From NCBI GenBank assembly GCA_910588035.1, contig CAJUPY010000008.1:21747-85746 (forward strand): a stretch of 64,000 nt of DNA. The letters are read 5' to 3'. Both the position numbers and the translations under genes were made by a program. Numbering within the stretch: the stretch's first letter is position 1; every line of letters starts with the position of its first letter. Origin of the DNA: an uncultured Muribaculaceae bacterium. GTDB lineage: Bacteria; Bacteroidota; Bacteroidia; Bacteroidales; Muribaculaceae. Below the pieces are notes generated by a model. The model saw nothing but the letters and a program-made list of their open reading frames with translations. It did no database searches and was not told where the DNA came from. Positions 45,943 to 54,319 of this stretch are shown in pieces.

Positions 45943-47231
45943 AATTCACCCATTATCTTAAATTGTCATTTGCCGAGGCACGTGAACATCCGCTTTACGC
46001 GACAATCTATGTCGCGGCTGTCGCCATGTCGGTGATGCTGACGATGGTTTTCGCCATTTATTATTACATTCAGCTCGGGCCTGTATATCCAGAAACCAAC
46101 CGCAGCAATCTGAGTTACATATATCAAGTCAATTTTGACAACACCTCAGAGCGGTATCATAACAGATATCGGTTCACACCGCAGCAGATCAGGGATCTGA
46201 TCTACCCGTTGACAAATAATGAAAATGTGTCGGCAGTCGCTATTGGCGGCAACATGGCGTCTACAGTCGACGAGACAAAAAGCACACGGTTCAGCTATAT
46301 CGCCACCGATGCCGGTTTTTTTGACATCTATCACTTTAAATTTCTTTATGGACAACCGTTTACGCCCGAAGAATTTCAAAGCGAACAGAAGGTCGCCGTC
46401 ATTACCGACCGTGCCAGCATCGATCTGTTTGGCGGAGATCCTTCAGAGTCAATCGGCAAGACGTTCATGCTTGAAGGAAACGAATATCGCGTGACGGGCA
46501 TCGTGAAGGCACCGAGCAGGTTGGTGCAGTATTCATATGCTGATGCATATCTTCCTTATACGGCTGTGAAACTGATGGTCATGAATGACGGACTTATGGG
46601 CCCTTTGAGTGTCGTGTTCGAGACTAAGAACCGACAGCAACTTGACGCGTTGAGAGAGGAACTTGAGACGGCCAAATTGAAATTCCATGACCAATGGCCC
46701 GAATGGGAACTGAACCTTGTCGATCAACCTGTCTCGACTTTCGACAGGGCATTCTCTGATGAGAGCGACGGAGAGAGTGTGTCGCTATGGAAAGTGATAG
46801 AGAAAAATCTGTTGATTTTGTTCGCTCTGATTCTTCTGCCCGCCGTCAATCTCAGCGGAATGATTGCCGGACGCATGGAGAGCCGTGTCGGCGAAATGGG
46901 CATCAGAAAATCGTTTGGTGCACGACGCAACAATCTCATGATGCAGATCTTTACCGAGAATCTGCTCATGACCCTGGCAGGGGCGTTGATCGGACTGGCA
47001 TGCGCATGGCTGTCGATCAGTTTCTACACATGTCAGGTTCTCGGTCTGTTCAGAAGTGACATCGCCACGTCTGATGCTGTCGTAGACGTCACCCCCGACA
47101 TGCTGTTCTCACCGACCGTGTTCGGCATCGTTATGGTGGTCATTTTGATAATCAATCTTTTGTCAGCGATCATTCCCTCGTGGATCTCGCTCAGTCGTCC
47201 AATTGTCGAATCTCTTAATCAAAAAAGATAA
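45939..47231 (+). CDS. ABC transporter permease, MacB/FtsX type (first)
   Basis: 430 residues. Transmembrane helices near 20-44, 285-305, 340-365 and 385-410 flank a large periplasmic domain (about 50-275), the MacB-PCD plus FtsX layout of mechanotransmission transporters. The conserved cytoplasmic segment with RMESRVGEMGIRKSFGARR after helix 2 is typical of FtsX-type permeases. It begins in the stop of the adaptor (4-bp overlap) and ends where the second permease begins (1 base shared). Confidence 0.9.
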   Translation: MKFTHYLKLSFAEAREHPLYATIYVAAVAMSVMLTMVFAIYYYIQLGPVYPETNRSNLSYIYQVNFDNTSERYHNRYRFTPQQIRDLIYPLTNNENVSAVAIGGNMASTVDETKSTRFSYIATDAGFFDIYHFKFLYGQPFTPEEFQSEQKVAVITDRASIDLFGGDPSESIGKTFMLEGNEYRVTGIVKAPSRLVQYSYADAYLPYTAVKLMVMNDGLMGPLSVVFETKNRQQLDALREELETAKLKFHDQWPEWELNLVDQPVSTFDRAFSDESDGESVSLWKVIEKNLLILFALILLPAVNLSGMIAGRMESRVGEMGIRKSFGARRNNLMMQIFTENLLMTLAGALIGLACAWLSISFYTCQVLGLFRSDIATSDAVVDVTPDMLFSPTVFGIVMVVILIINLLSAIIPSWISLSRPIVESLNQKR

Positions 47232-48514
47232 TGTTCAAGACAGTATTGAAAAACATCTGGCGCAACCGCCGAAACAACGTCTGGCTGTTTGCCGAACTTG
47301 TTCTGGTGGCCATTGTGACCTGGTCAATGGTCGATCAGGTGGCCGTCATAGTCTACAACGACAGCATACCACTCGGTTATGATATCGACCGTCTCTGCTA
47401 TGCAGAGTTCACGGTCATCAATTCCGGTTCACGGAAATATGACCAAAGTGTCGAGATGAGCAACGAGCGTGTGCTTGAAGATGCGCTCAATTTGACATCG
47501 CGGCTTGAGAATCTGCCTGAAGTGGAGTCGGCATCGTTTCTGTCATTCTTTAACTTTCCGGAATCAAATGCTTATTCATCAAGATTGATGGGCACAGAAA
47601 CCGATACGCTCAACAATGTCTGCTATTTTGGCTATAATGTCGGACAGAAATATTTCGAGACTTACGGAATCAAGAGTATCGAGGGATATAAACCGGTTGA
47701 GGAACTGTCAAAACTCACCACCGGACGTCACAATGTGATCATCTCACAGTCGGCTGCTGAATTCTTATGGCCGGGTGAATCGGCGATTGGAAAAACGTTT
47801 GTAGATGACGTTGACGATCCCGACACAATGACGGTCGTCGGTGTGGTCGGCGATGTCAGAAAAGGACGTAATTCACCTAACAGATATTGCATTTGGGAAT
47901 CTCAAGAGAAAAACATCTACATGCTTAAGACAATCATAAGAGTCAAAAACACTACTACGCCCGATGACTTTGTCGACCAACTGTTGCCAGAACTGAACAG
48001 CCGTTTTCGCAGCGGGAATGTCGTCTTGTCGAGACTTGAGACATATGAAGAGTTGTGTGACAGTAGTTACGGTAACCGTAACTATGCGACAAAAAAGCGC
48101 ATGCAGATCACCCTGCTGGTTTTCTTTCTTGTCAATCTGGCGTTAGGAGTGATCGGAACGTTCATGTTGCAGACACGTCGACGTGTCGGAGAGATCGCGG
48201 TTCTGAAGGTTTTCGGAGCCAACCGTCGCCACGTTGTGTCGATGTTGATGTGGGAGAGCTTGATGCTGACTGTTGCAGGATGGGCGGTCGGTTGTGTGAT
48301 CTATCTTCAATATGCCTTGAAAAAAGGCATCTGCGAACAAGACCTCACCGCAAATTTGAATATTGACAACTGGGTCGCCGATTTCCCGCTCCACTTCTCG
48401 ATCATATCACTGATCACACTGGCAATGATGTGTGTCATAGTGGCTGCCGGAACATTGTTGCCGGCATTGAAAATAAGCCGCACGGCTCCGGTTGATGCGC
48501 TCCGCGACGAATAA
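47231..48514 (+). CDS. ABC transporter permease, MacB/FtsX type (second)
   Basis: 427 residues with the same layout as its neighbour: an N-terminal helix (about 15-38), periplasmic domain and three C-terminal helices. The segment LQTRRRVGEIAVLKVFGANR after the second helix is the FtsX permease signature. The two permeases probably form a heterodimer, each bringing its own periplasmic domain. The start codon shares a base with the stop of the first permease. The ATPase follows after 33 bp. Confidence 0.9.
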   Translation: MFKTVLKNIWRNRRNNVWLFAELVLVAIVTWSMVDQVAVIVYNDSIPLGYDIDRLCYAEFTVINSGSRKYDQSVEMSNERVLEDALNLTSRLENLPEVESASFLSFFNFPESNAYSSRLMGTETDTLNNVCYFGYNVGQKYFETYGIKSIEGYKPVEELSKLTTGRHNVIISQSAAEFLWPGESAIGKTFVDDVDDPDTMTVVGVVGDVRKGRNSPNRYCIWESQEKNIYMLKTIIRVKNTTTPDDFVDQLLPELNSRFRSGNVVLSRLETYEELCDSSYGNRNYATKKRMQITLLVFFLVNLALGVIGTFMLQTRRRVGEIAVLKVFGANRRHVVSMLMWESLMLTVAGWAVGCVIYLQYALKKGICEQDLTANLNIDNWVADFPLHFSIISLITLAMMCVIVAAGTLLPALKISRTAPVDALRDE

Positions 48515-48547
48515 ACAATTTCTTAACCACCATTTAAACATTAAACA

Positions 48548-49219
48548 ATGTCAATCATAACACTTGATAGAATCAATAAAATCTACCGAACAGATGAAAT
48601 CGAGACCCAGGCTCTCGAAAATGTGAACATCTCGATTGAGAAAGGAGAGTTTATCTCTGTAATGGGACCGTCGGGTTGTGGAAAATCGACTCTTCTCAAC
48701 ATAATAGGACTTCTTGATCTTCCTACTTCCGGCAAGATCATCGTCAACGGCTGTGAGACATCAGAAATGAAAGAGACGGCTCTTGCCCGATTCCGCAATG
48801 CCAATCTCGGTTTCGTATTCCAGAGTTTTCATCTGATCAACACAATGAACGTGCTTGACAATGTCATGGTGCCGTTGCTTTACAGGCCGATGAACGATCG
48901 TCAGCGTCGAGAGGCGGCCAAGGAGGTGCTCGACAGGGTAGGGTTGTCCCACCGCGTTTTCCACCGTCCGTCGCAACTGTCGGGCGGTCAATGCCAGCGT
49001 GTTGCGATTGCGCGTGCGATTGTCGGACGTCCGGAGATCATTCTTGCTGACGAACCTACCGGTAACCTCGATTCGAAAATGGGAGGCGAGATAATGGAGA
49101 TTCTGCATCGTCTCAACAGCGACGACGGCAAGACGATCGTCATGGTGACCCACAATGAGGAGCATGCTACCGCAACATCGCGCATTCTCCGGTTCTTTGA
49201 CGGTCGTCAGGTAGAATGA
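48548..49219 (+). CDS. ABC transporter ATP-binding protein, LolD/MacB type
   Basis: 223 residues with one ABC ATPase domain. Walker A is GPSGCGKSTLLN (about 40-51), Q-loop FVFQSFHLI, signature LSGGQCQRVAIARA and Walker B IILADEPTGNLD; the H-loop is MVTHNEEHA. It resembles LolD/MacB-type ATPases working with FtsX-like permeases, here the two upstream. It overlaps the TolC-like gene by 4 bp. Confidence 0.95.
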   Translation: MSIITLDRINKIYRTDEIETQALENVNISIEKGEFISVMGPSGCGKSTLLNIIGLLDLPTSGKIIVNGCETSEMKETALARFRNANLGFVFQSFHLINTMNVLDNVMVPLLYRPMNDRQRREAAKEVLDRVGLSHRVFHRPSQLSGGQCQRVAIARAIVGRPEIILADEPTGNLDSKMGGEIMEILHRLNSDDGKTIVMVTHNEEHATATSRILRFFDGRQVE

Positions 49220-50685
49220 GACGGTGGTTTCTGACGGCGGTCGTGTTGACGTGTGTGGCCGCCACAGCCCAACAGACGGTGACACTGACGCTCGACCGGG
49301 CGATTGAAAGAGCACGCGTCAGCAGCGTCAGTGCCGAGGCCGCGCTCAACGCGCTGAAAGCATCTTACTGGGAATACAGGTCTTATCGCGCTTCTCTGTT
49401 GCCGGAGTTCAATTTTGAGGCTACCGCACCGTCATATGCCAAAAGCTACAGTGCCTATCAGCTCGATGACGGGTCATATACTTTTGTCAGAAACAACCGA
49501 CTTGATTTCGCCGGCACCCTGACTGTCGACCAGGGTATATGGCTCACGGGTGGTTCGGTCTCATTGAAGTCGTCACTTGAGCTCTATCGTCAGCTCGACG
49601 GAAACTACTCCAACCGCTTCATGTCGGTTCCGTTTGCGCTGACATTGACCCAACCTGTGTTTGGAGTGAATCACCTGAAATGGAGCCGTCGCATAGAGCC
49701 GGTCCGATACCTCGAGGCTCAGGCCGGTTTTCTTGAGGCTACAGAGCAGGTGGCGATGAACACGATCACAAGTTTTTTCAATCTTCTCAGTGCCATGGAG
49801 TCGGTCAACATCGCCCGGCAGAATCTTGAAAACGCGGCACGTCTGCTTGAGGTGGCCAAGGCCAAGAGAGAAATGGGTCAGATCAGCAAGAACGATCTGC
49901 TCAGTCTCGAGCTTAACAGACTTCAGGCTGAGTCAGATCTGACCGATGCCGGGTCGCAGATGAGAAGCTCGATGTTCAAGCTAAGCACATTTCTCGGTTA
50001 TCCTGAAGATACCGAGATAGTTCCGGTGATGCCCGGTGAGGTTCCGGCAGTTGATGTGACCTACGGTGATGTTCTTGAAAAAGCCTTGGATAACAACGCT
50101 TTTTCGAAAAACATCAGACGACGTCAGCTCGAGGCCGACTATGAGGTTGCCAAAGCTAAAGGAAATCTGAGGGAGATCTCTTTGTTTGCACAAGTCGGAT
50201 ATACCGGCACCTCAAACAGGTTCAAGGAGGCATATGATAGGTTGAAAGACAATCAGATTGTTGAAGTTGGCATGAAAATTCCACTCATCGACTGGGGACG
50301 TCGCCGTGGCAAGGTCCGGGTGGCTGAAAACAACCGGAGGTTGACGCAGAGCCGGTTGAGGCAGGAATCGTTGGAATTCAATCAAGATTTGTTTATCTTG
50401 GTGGAGAGGTTCAACAACCAGCGTCAGCAGGTGGCTATTGCAATGACTGCCGACACCATTGCGGAGAGACGCTATCAGACAAACGTCGAGACTTTCATGA
50501 GAGGACGCATCTCTACGTTGGATCTCAATGACTCCCGTGTGACAAAAGATCAGACGCGACTTGAATATATTTCAGAACTTTACCGATATTGGTTCTATTT
50601 CTATCAGATCCGTTCGCTGACACTGTTTGACTATGTAGCTGGACACAGACTCGAATTTGATCTCAACGAGTTGGTGAAAAGGTGA
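49216..50685 (+). CDS. TolC-like outer membrane efflux protein
   Basis: 489 residues. Signal peptide about 1-18, then two repeats of a coiled-coil/strand fold typical of TolC-family proteins, with LTLDRAIERARVSSVSAEAA near the N-terminus and the KAKREMGQISKNDLLSLELN helix in the middle, and the second repeat with RQLEADYEVAKAKGNLREIS. It forms the outer-membrane exit duct for the adaptor and ABC permeases. It overlaps the ATPase gene by 4 bp and is the last gene of the tightly packed operon. Confidence 0.92.
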   Translation: MRRWFLTAVVLTCVAATAQQTVTLTLDRAIERARVSSVSAEAALNALKASYWEYRSYRASLLPEFNFEATAPSYAKSYSAYQLDDGSYTFVRNNRLDFAGTLTVDQGIWLTGGSVSLKSSLELYRQLDGNYSNRFMSVPFALTLTQPVFGVNHLKWSRRIEPVRYLEAQAGFLEATEQVAMNTITSFFNLLSAMESVNIARQNLENAARLLEVAKAKREMGQISKNDLLSLELNRLQAESDLTDAGSQMRSSMFKLSTFLGYPEDTEIVPVMPGEVPAVDVTYGDVLEKALDNNAFSKNIRRRQLEADYEVAKAKGNLREISLFAQVGYTGTSNRFKEAYDRLKDNQIVEVGMKIPLIDWGRRRGKVRVAENNRRLTQSRLRQESLEFNQDLFILVERFNNQRQQVAIAMTADTIAERRYQTNVETFMRGRISTLDLNDSRVTKDQTRLEYISELYRYWFYFYQIRSLTLFDYVAGHRLEFDLNELVKR

Positions 50686-50701
50686 AAATATGCTATATTT
50701 G
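50671..50701 (+). promoter_or_regulatory. Bacteroidetes-type promoter for the GH43-like gene; near-leaderless
   Basis: -33 TTG at 50671-50673, inside the end of the TolC gene, and -7 TATATTTG at 50694-50701, spacing 20 bp. The ATG at 50708 lies only 6 bp after the -7 element, so the mRNA would begin at or within a base of the start codon. Confidence 0.75.
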
Positions 50702-50707
50702 CACATT

Positions 50708-51688
50708 ATGAAACTGATGCTATCCATATTGCTGAGTGCGCTCACCATTACGGGCGCGTTTGCTCGGGGCAGTCGCCATGATCTACCCCTCGATTCGATA
50801 ATTCTAAGTGATCCATGTATTCTTGCCGACAGTGCAACGATGACCTATTACATGACCGGTACGGGAGGCAAGATGTGGAAGAGCCGCGATCTGAAGACAT
50901 GGAGCGGACCGTTTGATGTCGTCGAGACCGACACTCTGTCGTGGATGGGGAAACAGCCGATGATATGGGCGGCCGAGCTGCATCGCCACAACGGCAAATA
51001 CTATTATTTCGCTACATTTACCAATCAGAAGACGATTCTCGGTGAATATCGTGGAAACAAGCTTGAAAGACGTGCAAGCCATGTGTTGGTGGCAGACAGG
51101 GCCGAGGGCCCTTACCGTCCGATGGATGACGAGACCTATCTTCCGGCCGACAAGCTGACACTTGACGGAACATTCTGGGTCGATGCCGACGGGAAACCCT
51201 ACATGGTCTATTGTTGGGAATGGTTGCAAAATTGGGACGGAACTATCGAGAAAATTGAACTTAAACCCGACCTGAGCGGATCGGTCGGCGAGGGCGAGAT
51301 CTTGTTCAGGGCGAGTGACTCACCATGGAGCCGCGAAGTTGTCGACGGAAAGGTGAGACCAAACCGTGTCACTGACGGACCTTGGCTGTTCCGCACTCAG
51401 ACCGGACGTCTCGGAATGTTGTGGACGAGCTGGATCGATAATGTCTATACCCAGGGCGTGGCCTATTCTGAATCAGGTACACTCGACGGTCCGTGGATTC
51501 AGCAGGACGAACCTGTCACACCCCCTGATTTCGGTCATTCGATGCTATTCCGTACGTTTGACGGACGGTTGATCATGTCGGTTCACAGCCATAAATCGGT
51601 TGACGGCCGCTATTTGCGCGTGCCACATCTGTTTGAAGTTGATGACTCAGGCGACCGATTGATTGTCGGAAAAGAATTCAGACCCTGA
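50708..51688 (+). CDS. Glycoside hydrolase family 43-like secreted enzyme
   Basis: 326 residues from the ATG at 50708. A signal peptide (about 1-19) is followed by a five-bladed beta-propeller. The catalytic base region is LSDPCILAD, the pKa-modulator Asp is in LDGTFWVDADGKPYMVY. The place of the general acid, in VTDGPWLFRTQTGRLGMLW, has Asp in the position where many GH43 enzymes have Glu, a variant I recall in Bacteroidetes GH43 subfamilies. GH43 enzymes act on arabinan, xylan or galactan side chains. It is transcribed from its own promoter and lies 1 bp before the NtrC-type regulator gene. Confidence 0.85.
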   Translation: MKLMLSILLSALTITGAFARGSRHDLPLDSIILSDPCILADSATMTYYMTGTGGKMWKSRDLKTWSGPFDVVETDTLSWMGKQPMIWAAELHRHNGKYYYFATFTNQKTILGEYRGNKLERRASHVLVADRAEGPYRPMDDETYLPADKLTLDGTFWVDADGKPYMVYCWEWLQNWDGTIEKIELKPDLSGSVGEGEILFRASDSPWSREVVDGKVRPNRVTDGPWLFRTQTGRLGMLWTSWIDNVYTQGVAYSESGTLDGPWIQQDEPVTPPDFGHSMLFRTFDGRLIMSVHSHKSVDGRYLRVPHLFEVDDSGDRLIVGKEFRP

Positions 51689-51689
51689 G

Positions 51690-52970
51690 ATGATTCTGAT
51701 TGTAGACGATGATTTATCGGTCAGGAGTTCGCTTAAATTGCTTCTGACACGTGCCCGCCGTGAGGTTATGGCTGTCTCTTCTCCCGATGAGGCTCTTGAT
51801 GTTGTGCGACGGGTAAACATATCATTGGTTCTGGCCGACATGAATTTCAGCAACACGACGTCGGGTGTCGACGGCATCGAGTTGCTGCGTCGTCTGAAGG
51901 TTCTGAAGCCCGAAGTGCCGGTCATTCTCATCACCGCGTGGGCAAGCATCCCTCTTGCTGTCGAGGGTATAAAAGCCGGGGCTGCCGATTTCATCGCCAA
52001 GCCATGGGATAACCGCGATTTGCTTGCCAAGATCACCGCGCTGTTGCCTTCACAAAACGATGACAAGAGGTTTGACCGATCGGGCATCATAGGTGAGAAC
52101 GCTGCGTTGACCGATATGCTCGGTGTTGCCGAGCGTGTGGCTCCAACCGATGCTGCTGTCTTGATAACGGGAGAGAACGGGACAGGTAAGGAATTGATCG
52201 CTGAAGCTATTCATCGCAACAGCCTGAGACGTGACCGTCCGTTTGTGAAGGTCAATCTCGGCGGAATCTCGCGCACCCTTTTCGAAAGCGAACTGTTCGG
52301 GCACCGGAAGGGTGCATTCACCGGAGCGGTTTCAGACCGTGAGGGTCGATTTCAGATAGCCGACGGAGGCACGATTTTTCTTGATGAGATCGGCGAACTC
52401 GACCAGGAATGTCAAGTCAAACTGCTGCGTGTGTTGCAGGACAAGAGTTTTGAACCGTTGGGCGACAGCCATACACGCCGCGCCGATGTACGCGTGATCT
52501 GTGCGACAAATGCCCCGTTGGCCGAGATGGTAGCCGGGCGGAAGTTTCGTGAAGACCTGTTCTACCGCATCAATGTGGTGACTCTGAATGTGCCGCCGCT
52601 ACGAGACCGGGTCGATGACATTGAGCGTCTTGCCAGACATTTCATCGCTCAGTCGACACGGCCCGAAGCTATTCTGACGGCGACTGCGTTAAGAAAGTTG
52701 AAATCATATCTGTTTCCGGGTAACATACGGGAACTGAAAAACATGATTGAGCGTGCCGCGATCATGTCTCCTGGAAATGAAATTGGTGAAGACTGCATTG
52801 TTTTGCCTGATATTTCGGGAAATCAGCGGGCGACGTTGGCCGACAATGAGCGGCAGCAGATCGTCGATGCACTCAAAGCGAGTTCGGGAAATATCGCGCA
52901 GGCAGCACGCATGCTCGGAATCACCCGGCAGGCTCTCTATCGTCGCATGGAAAAACTCTCGATAGGCTGA
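51690..52970 (+). CDS. Sigma-54-dependent response regulator, NtrC family
   Basis: 426 residues from the ATG at 51690. Receiver domain (1-115) with phospho-acceptor Asp50 in LVLADMNFS and Lys in FIAKPWDN. AAA+ domain (about 130-365) with Walker A GENGTGKELIAEA, the sigma-54-contact motif GAFTGAVSD, Walker B FLDEIGEL, and the arginine-finger region FREDLFYRINV. C-terminal Fis-type helix-turn-helix (about 385-422) with AARMLGITRQALYRRME. It overlaps neither neighbour: 1 bp after the GH43-like gene and 1 bp before the kinase gene. The nearest sigma-54 promoter is that of the efflux operon. Confidence 0.95.
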   Translation: MILIVDDDLSVRSSLKLLLTRARREVMAVSSPDEALDVVRRVNISLVLADMNFSNTTSGVDGIELLRRLKVLKPEVPVILITAWASIPLAVEGIKAGAADFIAKPWDNRDLLAKITALLPSQNDDKRFDRSGIIGENAALTDMLGVAERVAPTDAAVLITGENGTGKELIAEAIHRNSLRRDRPFVKVNLGGISRTLFESELFGHRKGAFTGAVSDREGRFQIADGGTIFLDEIGELDQECQVKLLRVLQDKSFEPLGDSHTRRADVRVICATNAPLAEMVAGRKFREDLFYRINVVTLNVPPLRDRVDDIERLARHFIAQSTRPEAILTATALRKLKSYLFPGNIRELKNMIERAAIMSPGNEIGEDCIVLPDISGNQRATLADNERQQIVDALKASSGNIAQAARMLGITRQALYRRMEKLSIG

Positions 52971-52971
52971 C

Positions 52972-54261
52972 ATGAGACTCAAATGGCTGTTTCTGACGCT
53001 TGTGGCGTTGCTTGTGGCCCTGACTGCATTGCTGCTTTTCCTGAGTGCGCATGAAGGTTCCGTTTATTTTTATATAGCTGAGATTGCTGTCGTGATCTCG
53101 ATTCTGTTCCTTTATTTTTTCTACCGCAGTATCGTACGCCCGATAATCTCACTTTCAAACGGTGTAGAGTTGCTCAGATCACAAGATCTTAATCAACGGT
53201 TGACATCTGTGGGACAGGCCGAGGCTGATGCCATAGCCGCCACATTCAACATGTTGCTTGCCAAGCTCCACGACGAACGGTTGCGCAACATCGAGCAAGA
53301 GCATTTTCTGAAACTGATAATAGACAATTCGCCTACGGCGATAGTGCTGCTTGACGGCAACGGTAGGGTCTCGATGTGTAATCGGTCGGCTCTTCTTTCA
53401 CTTGGAGACTGCACCGGTGGGGGGATCGCTGACATAAACCACCCGATAGGGCGTCTGATGTCTGAGACACAATGTGGAATGAATGTCACGCGGCGTGTCA
53501 CTGACGGTAAAGTCTACCGTGTGATCCACGAATCGTTCATGGACAATGGGTATGCCCACCATTTCTATCTCATCGACGAGTTGACTCGTGAGGTCGCTAA
53601 AGCCGAACGCACGGCCTATGAAAAGGTCATACGCATGATGGCCCATGAAGTGAACAATACGCTTGCAGGCATCAAGGCAACGATGTCGGTTATTGCCGAC
53701 ATTGCAACCGATGACAGCTCGTTGGCCGATCTGACAGAGCCGGTCGGGGCGTGTCTTGGGCGCATAGAAGCTCTGTCGGCTTTTGTGAACCGTTTTGCGG
53801 CAGTGATTAAATTGCCCGATCCGGTCATGACCGAGATCAATCTGTCGCAGATTGCCGAATCGGCCGTGTCGTTTTGCCGACAATCGGCTTTGGGCCGTAA
53901 CATAACTGTCGAAATCTCATCGTCGGCAAATGTATCTATTATTGCCGACAGACAATTGATCGAGCAGGTTTTGGTCAACATTTTGAAAAACGCGGTCGAG
54001 AGTGTGGGGGCTGACGGCATGATTCGTGTCTCGGTCAATGAAACATGTCTGACTGTGACTGACAATGGACCTGGAATCGCTCCGGAAAATGTCGACAGAC
54101 TGTTCAGCCCGTTCTTCTCTACCAAGCCAAACGGACATGGCATAGGGCTGATGATGATCGCTGAAATATTGAAAAAACACCGGTTCACATTCAGTCTTAT
54201 GACGGGAAATGATGGGTTGACGCGATTCACGATCAATTTCAAATATGGCGGTTCACAATAA
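52972..54261 (+). CDS. Sensor histidine kinase, NtrY-like
   Basis: 429 residues. Two membrane helices (about 5-24 and 32-52) with hardly any periplasmic loop, a HAMP domain (about 53-105), a PAS domain (about 115-215), then the kinase core: H-box MAHEVNNTLAGIKATMS, N-box NILKNAVESVG, G1 VTDNGPGI and G2 HGIGLMMIAE. Without a large periplasmic domain it probably senses membrane state or a cytoplasmic signal. It forms a pair with the regulator 1 bp upstream. Confidence 0.92.
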   Translation: MRLKWLFLTLVALLVALTALLLFLSAHEGSVYFYIAEIAVVISILFLYFFYRSIVRPIISLSNGVELLRSQDLNQRLTSVGQAEADAIAATFNMLLAKLHDERLRNIEQEHFLKLIIDNSPTAIVLLDGNGRVSMCNRSALLSLGDCTGGGIADINHPIGRLMSETQCGMNVTRRVTDGKVYRVIHESFMDNGYAHHFYLIDELTREVAKAERTAYEKVIRMMAHEVNNTLAGIKATMSVIADIATDDSSLADLTEPVGACLGRIEALSAFVNRFAAVIKLPDPVMTEINLSQIAESAVSFCRQSALGRNITVEISSSANVSIIADRQLIEQVLVNILKNAVESVGADGMIRVSVNETCLTVTDNGPGIAPENVDRLFSPFFSTKPNGHGIGLMMIAEILKKHRFTFSLMTGNDGLTRFTINFKYGGSQ

Positions 54262-54319
54262 AAGAGACTCTGTGTCGTTATATTAGAAGTATAATACATT
54301 GATTCAGTTAATAAACCAA

